A stretch of 64,000 nucleotides of DNA from Chloroflexota bacterium. GTDB taxonomy: Bacteria; Chloroflexota; Anaerolineae; Anaerolineales; Anaerolineaceae. Under the pieces are notes generated by a model. The model was not told where the DNA came from, did not search any database, and saw only the letters and a list, made by a program, of their open reading frames with translations. Position numbers and translations under genes: made by a program. Below, one piece after another: positions 7,833-17,041 of the stretch (positions within the stretch are counted from its first letter, which is position 1; the number at the start of each line of letters is the position of its first letter). The stretch is from NCBI GenBank assembly GCA_012797815.1, contig JAAZOK010000115.1, forward strand, positions 20,766 through 84,765, given 5' to 3'.

Positions 7833-9089
7833 TTATTCTAACTCAAATGTATGAACACCGGGATCGCTGTTTTCGTTATGGGTCGGTAAAGATGAATTCT
7901 TCTGCAACTTTCTGTTCATTTTCCACAGGATCAAGAAGGTTGTAAGCCAGAGCAGGACCAAAAGGGCGCTAAAAACATGATCCCAAATTGGAGAGAAAAG
8001 TCCATTCATTCCAATTTCGGTTGACAAACTACCCAGACTGGAAAGAACTGCCACCGAATTCCAGGTTCCATGGAGGGCAATGGCGATCAATAAAGGGATG
8101 GCGGTAGATTTTTTTCTTACCGGCTGCATGAAACCGGCATATGCATATCCGACCAACCCACTGCAGGTGATATGCAGCAAACCGGTAGCTGCCCGCAAAA
8201 GTATGCTGGAGGCGAATGTTTCCACCCCTAACTGGATAACCATTCCACCGCTTTCTACCAGGGCAAAGGCAGCGCCAAAGTAAAGCCCGAGGATGAACCC
8301 TTCAGCCGGTGAGATGGAGCGTTTGTGGAGTGTCCAGATAACGATTGGTTTGAGAGTCTCTTCGATAAATGGCAGGACGAGACCAATCAGGAGGAAAATA
8401 AGCGCCAAAAAGAGCGGGTTACGCAGCAATGTTCTGGCATATCGTTCGATCAGAGGCATATCGAGCTGAGACAAATTCTGAGGAATGGAAAAGGAATCCA
8501 TCCATTGGCGAATCTGTGGCTGTGTGGAAAGATATAGCAAGACGCCGGCTACTACCAGAGCGATCACGATCATTTCAAGCAGTAAGATGAGCGCCATACC
8601 GTAGCTGGAAGAGATGCTCAAAGCAGCGGAACGTTTCCTTGCAGAAAGCGGGCCCAGTTTTCTTCTTCCAAATTCAATGAACCAGCCTATGGGTATCCAG
8701 ATCATAAGAGGTGTCAAATAAGGAAGGAAGGGCGTGAAGAATCGTTGAAGGATCGTAAATTGATCGATCAAAAGAAATAATCCCCAGATCAGCAAAGCAA
8801 TGCTGGCGAATAGAAATGAACGAGAAGCCCTGATTTCCCGTGAATGTGGGGCGGATGGTTTTTTAAGAGCTTGGATGGCAGAATTGATATGAAAAAGCGA
8901 TAACAATAAACATACAGAAGCAATGGATAGCAGAAAAGCGATATCCTGGTCTGTTAGATCAAGGAAGGCACTAAAGATACTGCCGCCAGCAAAAAAGCCG
9001 GCGGCAGTAATGATCGTGAATAGAAAAGCGAATAGGCTGAGAATGAACTGGGTGATCTTCAGCCAGTCATTTTTATTGTTTTCAACCAC
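7833..9089 (-). CDS. PrsW-family intramembrane glutamic-type protease
   Basis: A 418-aa membrane protein with about ten hydrophobic helices and a polar C-terminal tail. The PrsW/CPBP-like catalytic pattern is visible in the second half: EETLKPIVIW (EExxK), then FGAAFALVES, LLHITCSGLVGYAYAG and finally IALHGTWNSVAV (HxxWN). PrsW cleaves anti-sigma factors within the membrane in Bacillus; here no anti-sigma gene is adjacent, so the substrate is unknown. The start is GTG at 9089, two bases after the stop of the preceding gene, suggesting translational coupling. Confidence 0.82.
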   Translation of the reverse strand: MVENNKNDWLKITQFILSLFAFLFTIITAAGFFAGGSIFSAFLDLTDQDIAFLLSIASVCLLLSLFHINSAIQALKKPSAPHSREIRASRSFLFASIALLIWGLFLLIDQFTILQRFFTPFLPYLTPLMIWIPIGWFIEFGRRKLGPLSARKRSAALSISSSYGMALILLLEMIVIALVVAGVLLYLSTQPQIRQWMDSFSIPQNLSQLDMPLIERYARTLLRNPLFLALIFLLIGLVLPFIEETLKPIVIWTLHKRSISPAEGFILGLYFGAAFALVESGGMVIQLGVETFASSILLRAATGLLHITCSGLVGYAYAGFMQPVRKKSTAIPLLIAIALHGTWNSVAVLSSLGSLSTEIGMNGLFSPIWDHVFSALLVLLWLTTFLILWKMNRKLQKNSSLPTHNENSDPGVHTFELE

Positions 9090-9091
9090 GA

Positions 9092-10363
9092 CTATTTTTC
9101 AACGATAGTGACGCTGTTGACACTGTCGTAGAATGGATCGGCTGGATCCAATGAGTAATCACGGGTTTCCAGCGCGTTAAGCACATCCATTCCATCGATG
9201 ATCTTTCCAAAAACCGTCAGATCACCGGAGAAATCGGTAACTGCGGTCTTGGTCAGCATGAACACTCCGGAATTGTACCCCGTGCCAAGGCGGTTGAAAG
9301 AAACCAGCAACCCGCCTTCATCCAGGGTCTGCCCGGAAGTGAATTCATTGTAGAACACAAATCCCGGACCGCCATACAGGGTATTAGAGGGGTCACCACT
9401 GAGGGCATATTCATCAGTGGATACGAAGAATTCATTATTGTCATACCAGCCCTGATCCGCCAGATATTTGAAATAGGCAACGGTATAGGGTGCGGTATCT
9501 TCGTAAAGATCAACCACAATGTCGCCTTTGTCGGTGGAAATGATGGCTTGCAGATCTGTGGTGAAATTGGTATCCACGGCTGGGCAGACACCCAGTTCTT
9601 TGTCGGATATGTTCATAACATTGATCATGGTAGCCAGGGTGTAAATGCTGCGGTCCTGGTAAGGGCTGTATTGGCGATTGTTCACGTATAAGGTGGGTGT
9701 TCCCGTGATACCGAGATCATCAACCTGAGAGCGATTGAAAGTGATCTTGTTGAGTAAGTTTTCATCGTTCATATCGGTGTTGAATTGATCTACGTCCATG
9801 CCAAATGCGGTGGCTTGGTCACCCAACCAGGTGCGGAATTCATCTTCACTGTAGTAATACCAGGTGGCCTGATTCGCGAATAAGGTGTCCTTCATCTCAC
9901 CGAATTTCCCCTGGTTATTAGCAGCTTCGGCGGCCTGGGCAGCGATGTTGGAAACACCCCCCGTCGTTACATAGCGGAATACGATACGTACATCCTGAGG
10001 ATAAAGCTGCTGCAGGGTCTCTAAAACAGGTTCGAGATTGGCGCAATGGGAGCAGGTGAAGTTGCTGTAGGTGATGATAGTGTACTTTGCATCGGCTGGT
10101 CCGTATGCTAAATCGGCATCCGTAACAGCAGGGACCTTTTCATCCACCGGCGAGAGCAGCACGTCATCGATCAAATTGAAAGGCTGGCAGGGCTCATCAA
10201 CGGTGGTAAAGGGTGCCGCCGTAGCTTCCGTGGTGGCAGCCTCTGCAGCTGTATCACCGGTTGGCTGTGTGGCATCCGTTGCATTGCTATCAGCGTTGCC
10301 AGAAGAACAGGCGGCAATAAAAAGCAGTGCAATCATAAGGAAAGCAGTTAAATATTTACGCAT
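9092..10363 (-). CDS. Lipoprotein fusing a DsbA-like thioredoxin domain to a cyclophilin-type domain
   Basis: A 423-aa exported protein. Residues 1-19 are a lipoprotein signal ending FIAAC, followed by a Thr/Ala-rich linker to ~55. Residues ~85-255 form a DsbA/DsbG-like thioredoxin fold with the active site CSHC at 104-107 and a cis-proline TGTPT at ~220-224. Residues ~272-423 are a cyclophilin-like PPIase domain (STDKGDIVVDLYEDTAP, then FGKIIDGMDVL). The catalytic FHR motif of cyclophilins is FFV here (~312-314), so isomerase activity is doubtful. The domain pair suggests an extracytoplasmic folding factor for disulphide-containing proteins. Good ribosome binding site AAGGAAAA. It belongs to the tmk-comEC run. 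Confidence 0.87.
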   Translation of the reverse strand: MRKYLTAFLMIALLFIAACSSGNADSNATDATQPTGDTAAEAATTEATAAPFTTVDEPCQPFNLIDDVLLSPVDEKVPAVTDADLAYGPADAKYTIITYSNFTCSHCANLEPVLETLQQLYPQDVRIVFRYVTTGGVSNIAAQAAEAANNQGKFGEMKDTLFANQATWYYYSEDEFRTWLGDQATAFGMDVDQFNTDMNDENLLNKITFNRSQVDDLGITGTPTLYVNNRQYSPYQDRSIYTLATMINVMNISDKELGVCPAVDTNFTTDLQAIISTDKGDIVVDLYEDTAPYTVAYFKYLADQGWYDNNEFFVSTDEYALSGDPSNTLYGGPGFVFYNEFTSGQTLDEGGLLVSFNRLGTGYNSGVFMLTKTAVTDFSGDLTVFGKIIDGMDVLNALETRDYSLDPADPFYDSVNSVTIVEK

Positions 10364-10391
10364 GGGTTTTCCTTTCTTAAATAAGAGTATT

Positions 10392-11006
10392 TTACTCCAA
10401 ATAATCCAATATTAAATTACGTAATTCCGATTGTACCACTTCAATGGGCTGGTCGGCGGAAATGATACGCCAGCGCTGTGGTTCCCGGGAAGCCATTTCC
10501 CGATAGCCCTCCCGCACCCGTTTATGCAATTCAAGCCGATATGCGTCCATGCGATTCCATTCCCCACCCCCTTTTTTTCTTCGGTTCAAGCCTAACTCCG
10601 GGTCCAGATCGAGCAAAATGGTGAGATCGGGTTTTAATCCAGCGGTGGCGAAATCGAGCAAAGTGCGCAGGGTTTGTAAGTCATTGCCATGCCCGTAGCC
10701 CTGGTATGCCAGGGTAGAATCGGCATAGCGGTCGAGGATGACAATATATCCCTTTTTCAATTTTGGCTTGATAACCTCTTCTACGATCTGAGCGCGTGAG
10801 GCGCAGAACAGCAGGGTTTCGGTGCGTGGATTCATCTTCGTATTTTTAAGATCCATCAAGATAGTGCGGATCTGATCTCCGATTTCTGTCCCACCGGGTT
10901 CTCTGGAGAAGAAAACTTTATAACCTTTCTCCGTCAGAAAATCCGCCAGCAGGTGGATCTGTTGGGTCTTTCCGCTTCCGTCTGGTCCTTCAAGGGTGAT
11001 GAACAT
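10392..11006 (-). CDS. tmk: Thymidylate kinase
   Basis: A 204-aa P-loop kinase that phosphorylates dTMP to dTDP. The Walker A motif is GPDGSGKT at 8-15. The DR(Y/F) signature occurs as ILDRYADSTLAYQG, and SREPGGTEIGDQIR matches the dTMP-binding region. The LID segment NRRKKGGGEWNRMD is Arg/Gly-rich. Length is normal. It lies five bases after the R3H ATPase gene and 28 bases before the fusion lipoprotein on the same strand. Confidence 0.95.
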   Translation of the reverse strand: MFITLEGPDGSGKTQQIHLLADFLTEKGYKVFFSREPGGTEIGDQIRTILMDLKNTKMNPRTETLLFCASRAQIVEEVIKPKLKKGYIVILDRYADSTLAYQGYGHGNDLQTLRTLLDFATAGLKPDLTILLDLDPELGLNRRKKGGGEWNRMDAYRLELHKRVREGYREMASREPQRWRIISADQPIEVVQSELRNLILDYLE

Positions 11007-11011
11007 GGTCT

Positions 11012-12625
11012 TTACTCTCTGAAAATTCGCACATGTCGGTTGGGTTCCTTGCCATAGGAATGGGAGGTCAGTTCCGCTTCTCGTGCTAATTCATGCTGAA
11101 TGCGGCGTATTTTAGCCGAAGCCGGTGCCAGGTCGACCCAGTGTTTACCCGCCTGCACTGCGTCAATAGCGTTTTTTACTTCCTGGCTGATGCGGTCATA
11201 ATTAAGCGGTTTTCCGGAGGAACCACCCAGCCGGAATATCTCCGCCAGCGCCTGTTCCATTTGGTTTTCAGAATTGGCTCTCAGCACATAAATGGGAATA
11301 CTTTTTTCTTCTGCCATGAGGATGGGTTTTTGGCGGCTGCGATAATAGGATTTCAAGGTGATGAAAACATCTGCTTCCTGCAGATCGCGCACCACATTGG
11401 CAGGCAATCCAAGACGACGAATGGCTTCGATCAGCCGGTTGCGGGCAACACCAAAGGGATAGATATTCATGGAGGGCAACAGGGATTGAGATTCCTTTAC
11501 CGCGGCAGGAGCATAGGATTTAGCAGGGAATGTTGCCCTATTTTCCTGCTTCCCATAGGTTCCATTTCCATTTTGCCTGCGCAATCCCTGTGATTGTTGC
11601 AAGGCGGTCTCCGCACGCGGTTGAGGTTGGTGGATGTGAATCTTGCCATTTTCATCGCGACTGCGAACCTCGGGCTCTAATGGATAACCGCGCACCAGCG
11701 CATCTACCGCAGCAGCCACATCGGGATGGATGACCAGCTGATTACGATCCTGGATCTCGATCAATACATCAAAAGTGGGAGGGGAACGGCGCTCGAGCAC
11801 GGTCTTTTGCGTACCGCGCCGGCGTGCCTCTTCATCAGACAAGGTGACCGATTCAATGCCGCCCACCAGGTCAGAAAGGGTGGGATTGAGCAGCAGGTTT
11901 TCCAATGTTCGCCCGTGGGCAGTGGCGATCAACTGCACCCCGCGTTCTGCGATGGTGCGGGCTGCCAGGGCTTCTAATTCGCGACCGATCTCGTCGATTA
12001 CGATCACTTCGGGATTATGGTTTTCCACTGCTTCGATCATCACTTCATGTTGCAAGGAGGGATTGGAAACCTGCATACGACGGGCACGACCGACCGCCGG
12101 GTGAGGGACATCTCCATCCCCGCCGATCTCGTTTGAAGTATCCACGATCACTACCCGTGAATTTTCGGCGCGGATGCGGGCTGCTTCGCGCAACATGGTG
12201 GTCTTGCCGATACCGGGTCTGCCCAGCAGGAGAATGCTCTTCTCCGATTTGATCAGGTCTTCAATGATATCAATGGTGCCATAAACAGCCCTACCCACCC
12301 GCAGGGTGAGCCCGATCACATCGCCTTTTTTATTGCGTATAGCCGATATGCGGTGCAGAGTACGTTCAATACCGGCGCGGTTATCGCCATCGAATTCACC
12401 AATGCGCGAAACCACATTGGCAATAACTTCATGTGTGATCTCTTTGTCACTGAGATCCAATTCATGGTCGATGTACCGTGCCACCGGAATGCGCCCCAGA
12501 TCCATAATGATCTCAAGCAGATCATCGCTTTGATTTTCATGATTGAGGACGCGGGTGAATTCGGAAGGAAGAACCGACAGCAACGCCGGTAGATCGTCAG
12601 TAATATTATTTTGCTTCATCGTCAT
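11012..12625 (-). CDS. AAA+ ATPase with C-terminal R3H domain (SpoIIIAA-like)
   Basis: A 537-aa protein. Residues ~90-300 carry an AAA+ core related to SpoIIIAA/Ycf45, with Walker A LLGRPGIGKTTMLREA, Walker B PEVIVIDEIGRELEA and a sensor segment LIATAHGRTLENLL. After a Gln/Arg-rich low-complexity linker (~335-390) comes a segment FGVARNRLIEAIRRLGLPA. The end (~470-537) holds an R3H-type nucleic-acid-binding region with RIQHELAREAELTSHSYGKEPNRHVRIF. Such proteins are thought to bind single-stranded nucleic acid; their task is not established. It is the first gene of the run leading to tmk. No clear ribosome binding site is seen at either Met 1 or Met 3. Confidence 0.85.
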   Translation of the reverse strand: MTMKQNNITDDLPALLSVLPSEFTRVLNHENQSDDLLEIIMDLGRIPVARYIDHELDLSDKEITHEVIANVVSRIGEFDGDNRAGIERTLHRISAIRNKKGDVIGLTLRVGRAVYGTIDIIEDLIKSEKSILLLGRPGIGKTTMLREAARIRAENSRVVIVDTSNEIGGDGDVPHPAVGRARRMQVSNPSLQHEVMIEAVENHNPEVIVIDEIGRELEALAARTIAERGVQLIATAHGRTLENLLLNPTLSDLVGGIESVTLSDEEARRRGTQKTVLERRSPPTFDVLIEIQDRNQLVIHPDVAAAVDALVRGYPLEPEVRSRDENGKIHIHQPQPRAETALQQSQGLRRQNGNGTYGKQENRATFPAKSYAPAAVKESQSLLPSMNIYPFGVARNRLIEAIRRLGLPANVVRDLQEADVFITLKSYYRSRQKPILMAEEKSIPIYVLRANSENQMEQALAEIFRLGGSSGKPLNYDRISQEVKNAIDAVQAGKHWVDLAPASAKIRRIQHELAREAELTSHSYGKEPNRHVRIFRE

Positions 12626-12680
12626 TTGGTTATTATTATCTCATGATTCAAAAGGACTGATTAAAGAAAATTATTAAAAA

Positions 12681-13568
12681 CTAGGGATGGGAAAATGGTG
12701 TAGAAGGTTTTGCGATTCCTCGTTCTTCCAGAAAATCTGCTTTTTGAAAATCCTTTGCCGGGTTTAATACAGCCAGGTTACGCACCATGAAATGATCCTC
12801 TCCGGAGAGCAACTGCGCATATTCGTTCAGAAAGGCTGCATCCAAAGGACGGTGCGTTGGTTCTCTGATCAGGACGGTGTTAAATAGCTTGCCGACTTCA
12901 AGCAGTAATGCGATCAGAAGTTCGTGTTGATGGGGTAGATTGTTCTCCAGCATGGGTGTGACGACGGCGCGATCGGCAAAATAGCGGATGCGTGCGACAC
13001 CACTGCCCTGCACGCCGGGAGTTTGTAAAACAAGATGGAACACGTCGGAAAAATTCCAGCTTTGCAGTGAATTTTCCATGGGAGAGATAAAACGGGAATA
13101 GAAGGAGGAGACAAGCCTCTGGTGCTCTTCTTTGGCATAATTCCAAGTTGCCCCGGTAGATGAGAGTTGTGGGATATGGTCCAATCGCCACAATTTCTGT
13201 ACACTGTAAGTATGGAAGGCATTGGATCTCAGCAGGGCGTATTGGTCTGACCCGGCCGGCGCGTTTGCCAGCAAATGACATTTCCCTGCGCTGCCCGTTT
13301 CGTAACTGATGGCATCAAAAAGATTGTGCGGTAGATCGCGCTGGCAGGAAAATCCATAGGAGAGTGCGGCTGAGTTGCTGCCATATTGTACCTGGGCATA
13401 TTCCTGCTCCTCGCCATTCTGGATGCGGAAAGAAAAAGAGCAATCTTTGGATGAAGAAGTGCTTTTGATGAAATCAAAAATGGGATTAGTGACCGCTCTT
13501 AAAAAAGAACGTTCTGTATCGAAACACAGAACGTTGTGCGCATTCTTCAGTGCCTGCGGGATATCCAT
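12681..13568 (-). CDS. Conserved-looking protein of unknown function (third gene of the pdxST unit)
   Basis: A 295-aa soluble protein I do not recognise. It has no signal peptide, membrane segment or familiar nucleotide-binding motif. It is rich in aromatic and Ser residues, with an N-terminal segment VLCFDTERSFLRAVTNPIFD and a helical C-terminal third (HELLIALLLEVGKLFNTVLIREP). Its codon use resembles its neighbours, so it is a genuine gene. It starts 20 bases after pdxT on the same strand and is probably co-transcribed, but a vitamin B6 role is only guilt by association. Confidence 0.7.
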   Translation of the reverse strand: MDIPQALKNAHNVLCFDTERSFLRAVTNPIFDFIKSTSSSKDCSFSFRIQNGEEQEYAQVQYGSNSAALSYGFSCQRDLPHNLFDAISYETGSAGKCHLLANAPAGSDQYALLRSNAFHTYSVQKLWRLDHIPQLSSTGATWNYAKEEHQRLVSSFYSRFISPMENSLQSWNFSDVFHLVLQTPGVQGSGVARIRYFADRAVVTPMLENNLPHQHELLIALLLEVGKLFNTVLIREPTHRPLDAAFLNEYAQLLSGEDHFMVRNLAVLNPAKDFQKADFLEERGIAKPSTPFSHP

Positions 13569-13588
13569 TAAACTGAATGGCTGGATGT

Positions 13589-14167
13589 CTATGAGACCAC
13601 CTCAAGGAAATAACGGTGGAAGCGCGTATCCTCGGTCAGCTCGGGGTGGAAAGATGTTGCCAGTAGATGTCCCTGCCGGACTGCGACGATCTTTCCGTTG
13701 GGGAGGGCAGCCAGGGTTTCCACATCCTTGCCGACCGATTCGATCAACGGCGCCCGGATGAAAATACTGTGAAAAACGGGTTCTTCAGTGCTAACGGTCG
13801 TTAAAACAGGGATTTCAAGATCGATCTCAAAACTATCCACCTGCCTGCCGAAAGCGTTGCGTTCCACCTGAATATCCATCAAGCCTAATAAGGGTTGTTC
13901 GCGGTGGGCATCTTTGGATAGAAAAATGCTGCCGGCGCAGGTGCCCCAAATGGCATGTTCTTTTCCGAATTGTTTCAAGGGTTCAAACAATCCGAAATCC
14001 ACTGCCAGTTTGCCGATGGTGGTCGATTCACCACCCGGAATGATCAGGCCGGTCAGATCCTCCAACTGCTGCGGAAGCCGCACCTGAACAGTATCAACGC
14101 CCAGACGCTGCAGCATGGCTTGATGTTCAAGGAAAGAGCCCTGCAGGGCCAGCACCCCGATCTTCAT
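13589..14167 (-). CDS. pdxT: Pyridoxal 5'-phosphate synthase glutaminase subunit PdxT
   Basis: A 192-aa class I glutamine amidotransferase. It hydrolyses glutamine and feeds ammonia to PdxS for PLP synthesis. Signatures: GVLALQGSFLEHQ at the start, IIPGGESTTIGKL, the nucleophile in WGTCAGSIFLS, and the His-Glu pair in TSFHPELTED near the end, forming the Cys-His-Glu triad. Length fits. ATG at 14167 is preferred over the TTG one codon earlier. It follows pdxS by five bases. Confidence 0.95.
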   Translation of the reverse strand: MKIGVLALQGSFLEHQAMLQRLGVDTVQVRLPQQLEDLTGLIIPGGESTTIGKLAVDFGLFEPLKQFGKEHAIWGTCAGSIFLSKDAHREQPLLGLMDIQVERNAFGRQVDSFEIDLEIPVLTTVSTEEPVFHSIFIRAPLIESVGKDVETLAALPNGKIVAVRQGHLLATSFHPELTEDTRFHRYFLEVVS

Positions 14168-14172
14168 CAAGA

Positions 14173-15063
14173 CTACCAGCCGCGATCTGCGATCAGTTCT
14201 TCCTGTGGAATATTGGATACCTGGCGTCCCACCATGGGTTCACCCAGGTTGCGACTGACCTCTGCCAGGATCTTAGGATCGTTATAGTGGGTAGTGGCTT
14301 TGACGATGGCGGCTGCCCGCTTGGCGGGATCGCCGGATTTGAAGATACCGGAGCCGACGAAAACACCATCAACACCCAGCTGCATCATCAAAGCAGCATC
14401 GGCGGGGGTGGCAATGCCACCGGCGGCAAAATTAACGACCGGTAGCCGGCCCAATTCACGGGTCTGCATCAGCAGTTCATACGGTGCGCCCAATTCTTTG
14501 GCGAAAGCCATGACTTCTTCTTCAGGCAAATTTTGCAGTTTGCGAACCTCGCCCAGCACACGGCGGGCATGACGGACCGCTTCGACTACATCGCCGGTAC
14601 CGGCTTCACCCTTGGTGCGAATCATGGCGGCACCCTCACCGATACGGCGTAGCGCCTCACCGAGGTTGCGGCAGCCACACACAAAGGGTACTTTAAAAGC
14701 ATGTTTATTGATATGGTGCTCCTCATCGGCGGGAGTGAGCACCTCAGATTCGTCGATATAATCAATGCCCAGGGCTTCCAGAATTTGGGCTTCAACGAAA
14801 TGACCAATGCGCGCTTTTGCCATCACAGGAATGGAAACCGTGTCCATGATCTTCAAGATCAATTCAGGGTCACTCATACGAGCCACACCGCCCTGTGCGC
14901 GGATATCAGCAGGGACGCGTTCCAACGCCATCACTGCCACTGCTCCGGCTTCTTCTGCGATCTTGGCGTGTTCGGGCGTTACTACGTCCATGATCACGCC
15001 GCCTTTTAACATTTGGGCAAGCCCGACCTTTAGTTTAAAGGTGCCTTTTTCTTCAGCTCCCAT
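14173..15063 (-). CDS. pdxS: Pyridoxal 5'-phosphate synthase lyase subunit PdxS
   Basis: A 296-aa (beta/alpha)8 synthase that builds PLP from ribose 5-phosphate, glyceraldehyde 3-phosphate and ammonia. Highly conserved segments are visible: [54 protein letters not shown], the lysine-containing [17 protein letters not shown] and [22 protein letters not shown] at 15063 has GGAGGT upstream; a 19-residue longer frame to 15120 has no such site and is not conserved in the family. First gene of the pdxS-pdxT-unknown unit; its leader contains two parS-like sites. Confidence 0.97.
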   Translation of the reverse strand: MGAEEKGTFKLKVGLAQMLKGGVIMDVVTPEHAKIAEEAGAVAVMALERVPADIRAQGGVARMSDPELILKIMDTVSIPVMAKARIGHFVEAQILEALGIDYIDESEVLTPADEEHHINKHAFKVPFVCGCRNLGEALRRIGEGAAMIRTKGEAGTGDVVEAVRHARRVLGEVRKLQNLPEEEVMAFAKELGAPYELLMQTRELGRLPVVNFAAGGIATPADAALMMQLGVDGVFVGSGIFKSGDPAKRAAAIVKATTHYNDPKILAEVSRNLGEPMVGRQVSNIPQEELIADRGW

Positions 15064-15161
15064 TTCAAAAACCTCCAATAACCAAGACTCTTGCAATCCC
15101 ATTCTACCACGCAAGCCCATTACGAAAGATGTGGAAGTCCGGTAGATTCTTCCCGATCCTG

Positions 15162-15177
15162 TGTTTCACGTGAAACA
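15162..15177. promoter_or_regulatory. parS centromere site (perfect 16-mer)
   Basis: The sequence TGTTTCACGTGAAACA is a perfect palindrome and identical to the bacterial parS consensus bound by ParB. It is intergenic, between the divergent pdxS and the ABC exporter. parS sites usually cluster near the replication origin. No parA/parB lies in the window. Confidence 0.85.
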
Positions 15178-15200
15178 TAGAGAACCATTTATGCCGCTAT

Positions 15201-15216
15201 GGTTTCACGTGAAACA
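15201..15216. promoter_or_regulatory. Second parS-like site, 39 bp from the first
   Basis: GGTTTCACGTGAAACA matches the parS consensus at 15 of 16 positions; the first base is G instead of T. Centre-to-centre spacing from the perfect copy is 39 bp. A tandem pair makes chance occurrence very unlikely. Confidence 0.8.
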
Positions 15217-15262
15217 ATTTTCCTCCGAATTCGATATATAATGGAAAATCGTCGAGGTAAAT

Positions 15263-16213
15263 ATGAATGTCATTCAATTAGATCAAGTTTCGTTTCAATA
15301 CACCGGAGGGTTTGCGCTCAAGGAAGTGGATTTTCGGGTGCAAAGAGGGGAAGTGTTTGCCCTGCTGGGACCCAACGGTGCCGGCAAGACGACCACCATC
15401 CGCCTGATCAATGGGCTATTGAAAGCTTCCAGTGGCAGTATCCGCGTGCTGGGGTTGGATCCTTATCAGGATGGAGTTGCCATCCGCCGCAAAAGTGGAG
15501 TATTGACGGAGACCCCGGCTTTGTATGAACGCCTGACTGCCCTGGAAAACCTGCGTTTCTTTGGAAAATTGAATGGCATGCAGTCAGGTGACCTGCAACG
15601 TCGCATTCAGGAACTGCTGGATTTCTTTGACCTATCGACTCACGCTCGCCAGCGGGTGGGTACTTTCAGTCGTGGCATGCGGCAACGTCTGGCGATCGCA
15701 CGTGCCTTGTTACACCGCCCGGAACTGCTTTTCCTGGATGAACCGACTTCGAACCTTGATCCTGAAATCGCTCGCCAGGTACAGGATCTGATCTTGCGCG
15801 TCAAGCAAGAAGAGGGCTGCAGCGTGGTGATCTGCACCCATCGCTTATATGAAGCAGAGCAGGTATGTGACCGGGCTGCTATTATGCATAAGGGACAACT
15901 ACTGGCGCAGGGAACACTAGGCGAACTGCGCGAAGCAGCCCGGATTTCCAAAAAGGTGCATATCCAGTTGCGGAAGGATCTTTCGCAGACACTGTGGCAG
16001 CAATTGATAAAATTGCCCGCTGTCGAAGGTGGTGAACAGAACGATGCACATTCACTTATATTAAAGGTATTGGATTATGAAGTAGTGCCCGAGATATTGA
16101 AATGGATGGTGACACACGACCAGGCAGTACTTTCCGTGATTCCGGAACAGGCTTCTCTGGAGGAGATCTATTTTGAACTGCAGAAACGGGTCGAGGTGAA
16201 AAATGAACATTAG
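15263..16213 (+). CDS. ABC-2 type exporter ATP-binding protein
   Basis: A 316-aa ABC ATPase. Walker A is LLGPNGAGKTTTIRL at ~36-50, the signature FSRGMRQRLAIARALLH replaces the usual LSGGM with FSRGM (common in CcmA/DrrA-like exporters), Walker B is LLFLDEPTSNLDPE and the switch His is in VICTHRLYEAEQV. A C-terminal ~90-residue extension is of the DrrA type. Ribosome binding site GAGG lies seven bases upstream. The stop overlaps the permease gene by 11 bp, so the two form one exporter. Confidence 0.93.
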   Translation: MNVIQLDQVSFQYTGGFALKEVDFRVQRGEVFALLGPNGAGKTTTIRLINGLLKASSGSIRVLGLDPYQDGVAIRRKSGVLTETPALYERLTALENLRFFGKLNGMQSGDLQRRIQELLDFFDLSTHARQRVGTFSRGMRQRLAIARALLHRPELLFLDEPTSNLDPEIARQVQDLILRVKQEEGCSVVICTHRLYEAEQVCDRAAIMHKGQLLAQGTLGELREAARISKKVHIQLRKDLSQTLWQQLIKLPAVEGGEQNDAHSLILKVLDYEVVPEILKWMVTHDQAVLSVIPEQASLEEIYFELQKRVEVKNEH

Positions 16214-17027
16214 AAATATCATGGCTATTGCCCAAAAAGACTGGCTGGAAGTGCGCCAGAATAAATCTGCAATGATCTCGATGATGATCGTGCCCTTTAT
16301 TTTCATCGTTTTTCTCCCGTTGTTGATCACGCTAATATTGCCCGGGGTGTCAGGTGGGGTGGAGAGCTTCGTCAATGACCCCGATATGCAGGTTTTCTTC
16401 ACTATGATGCCTGAATCTATGTCGCGTGTCTTGCAAGGTCTGGATGCTGCGCAGATCATGATCGTGACCGTCTTGGGTTATATGTTCGCGCCCATGTTCC
16501 TGATTGTGCCTTTAATGTTTTCTACCACCATCGCTGCTGAATCTTTTGCCGGAGAAAAAGAACGAAAAACACTGGAAGCGCTGCTTTACCAGCCAATCAG
16601 TGATAAAGAATTATTTTTCGGGAAGGTGATGGCAGCCGGCTTACCCGCCATAGCGGTCACCTGGCTGTGCTTTTTCCTCTATACTATTATTGTGAATGCT
16701 ATTCCATACGCCAGCTTTGGACGACTGTGGTTCCCTTTGCCAGTCTGGTGGTTGCTGATCTTCTGGGTATCACCGGCTTTGATTGCCATGAGCATTTCGC
16801 TGACCGTCATGATCTCTATCAAGATACAAACCTTTATGGGTGCTTATCAAACCAGTTCTGTGGTAGTGCTGATCGTAGTGGTGTTTTTCATCGGTCAGAT
16901 CACCGGAGTATTGTTCCTCAGCTCACTGGTAACACTGGTGATGGGCGTGGCGTTCTGGGCTATCACGGCAATCATTGGGACAATTGCTATCCGTTCGTTC
17001 AGCCGCCAGAAATTATTAACGGATTAA
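16203..17027 (+). CDS. ABC-2 type exporter permease
   Basis: A 274-aa membrane protein with six predicted helices. Features of the ABC2_membrane family include IAQKDWLEVRQNKSAM at the start, a long first extracytoplasmic loop (~45-85), and the conserved AAESFAGEKERKTLEALLYQ with PISDKELFFGK, the cytoplasmic coupling segment. The gene starts inside the end of the ATPase gene (GAGGTGAAAA upstream). The substrate is unknown; the next gene encodes an exported deacetylase-like lipoprotein. Confidence 0.9.
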   Translation: MNIRNIMAIAQKDWLEVRQNKSAMISMMIVPFIFIVFLPLLITLILPGVSGGVESFVNDPDMQVFFTMMPESMSRVLQGLDAAQIMIVTVLGYMFAPMFLIVPLMFSTTIAAESFAGEKERKTLEALLYQPISDKELFFGKVMAAGLPAIAVTWLCFFLYTIIVNAIPYASFGRLWFPLPVWWLLIFWVSPALIAMSISLTVMISIKIQTFMGAYQTSSVVVLIVVVFFIGQITGVLFLSSLVTLVMGVAFWAITAIIGTIAIRSFSRQKLLTD

Positions 17028-17041
17028 ACCAGGAGAGGAAA

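Noticed and set aside
16667..17041. An upstream extension of the DUF2334 frame.
   Set aside because: It overlaps the permease gene in another frame and lacks family similarity; ATG 17042 with a good ribosome binding site and lipobox is the start.
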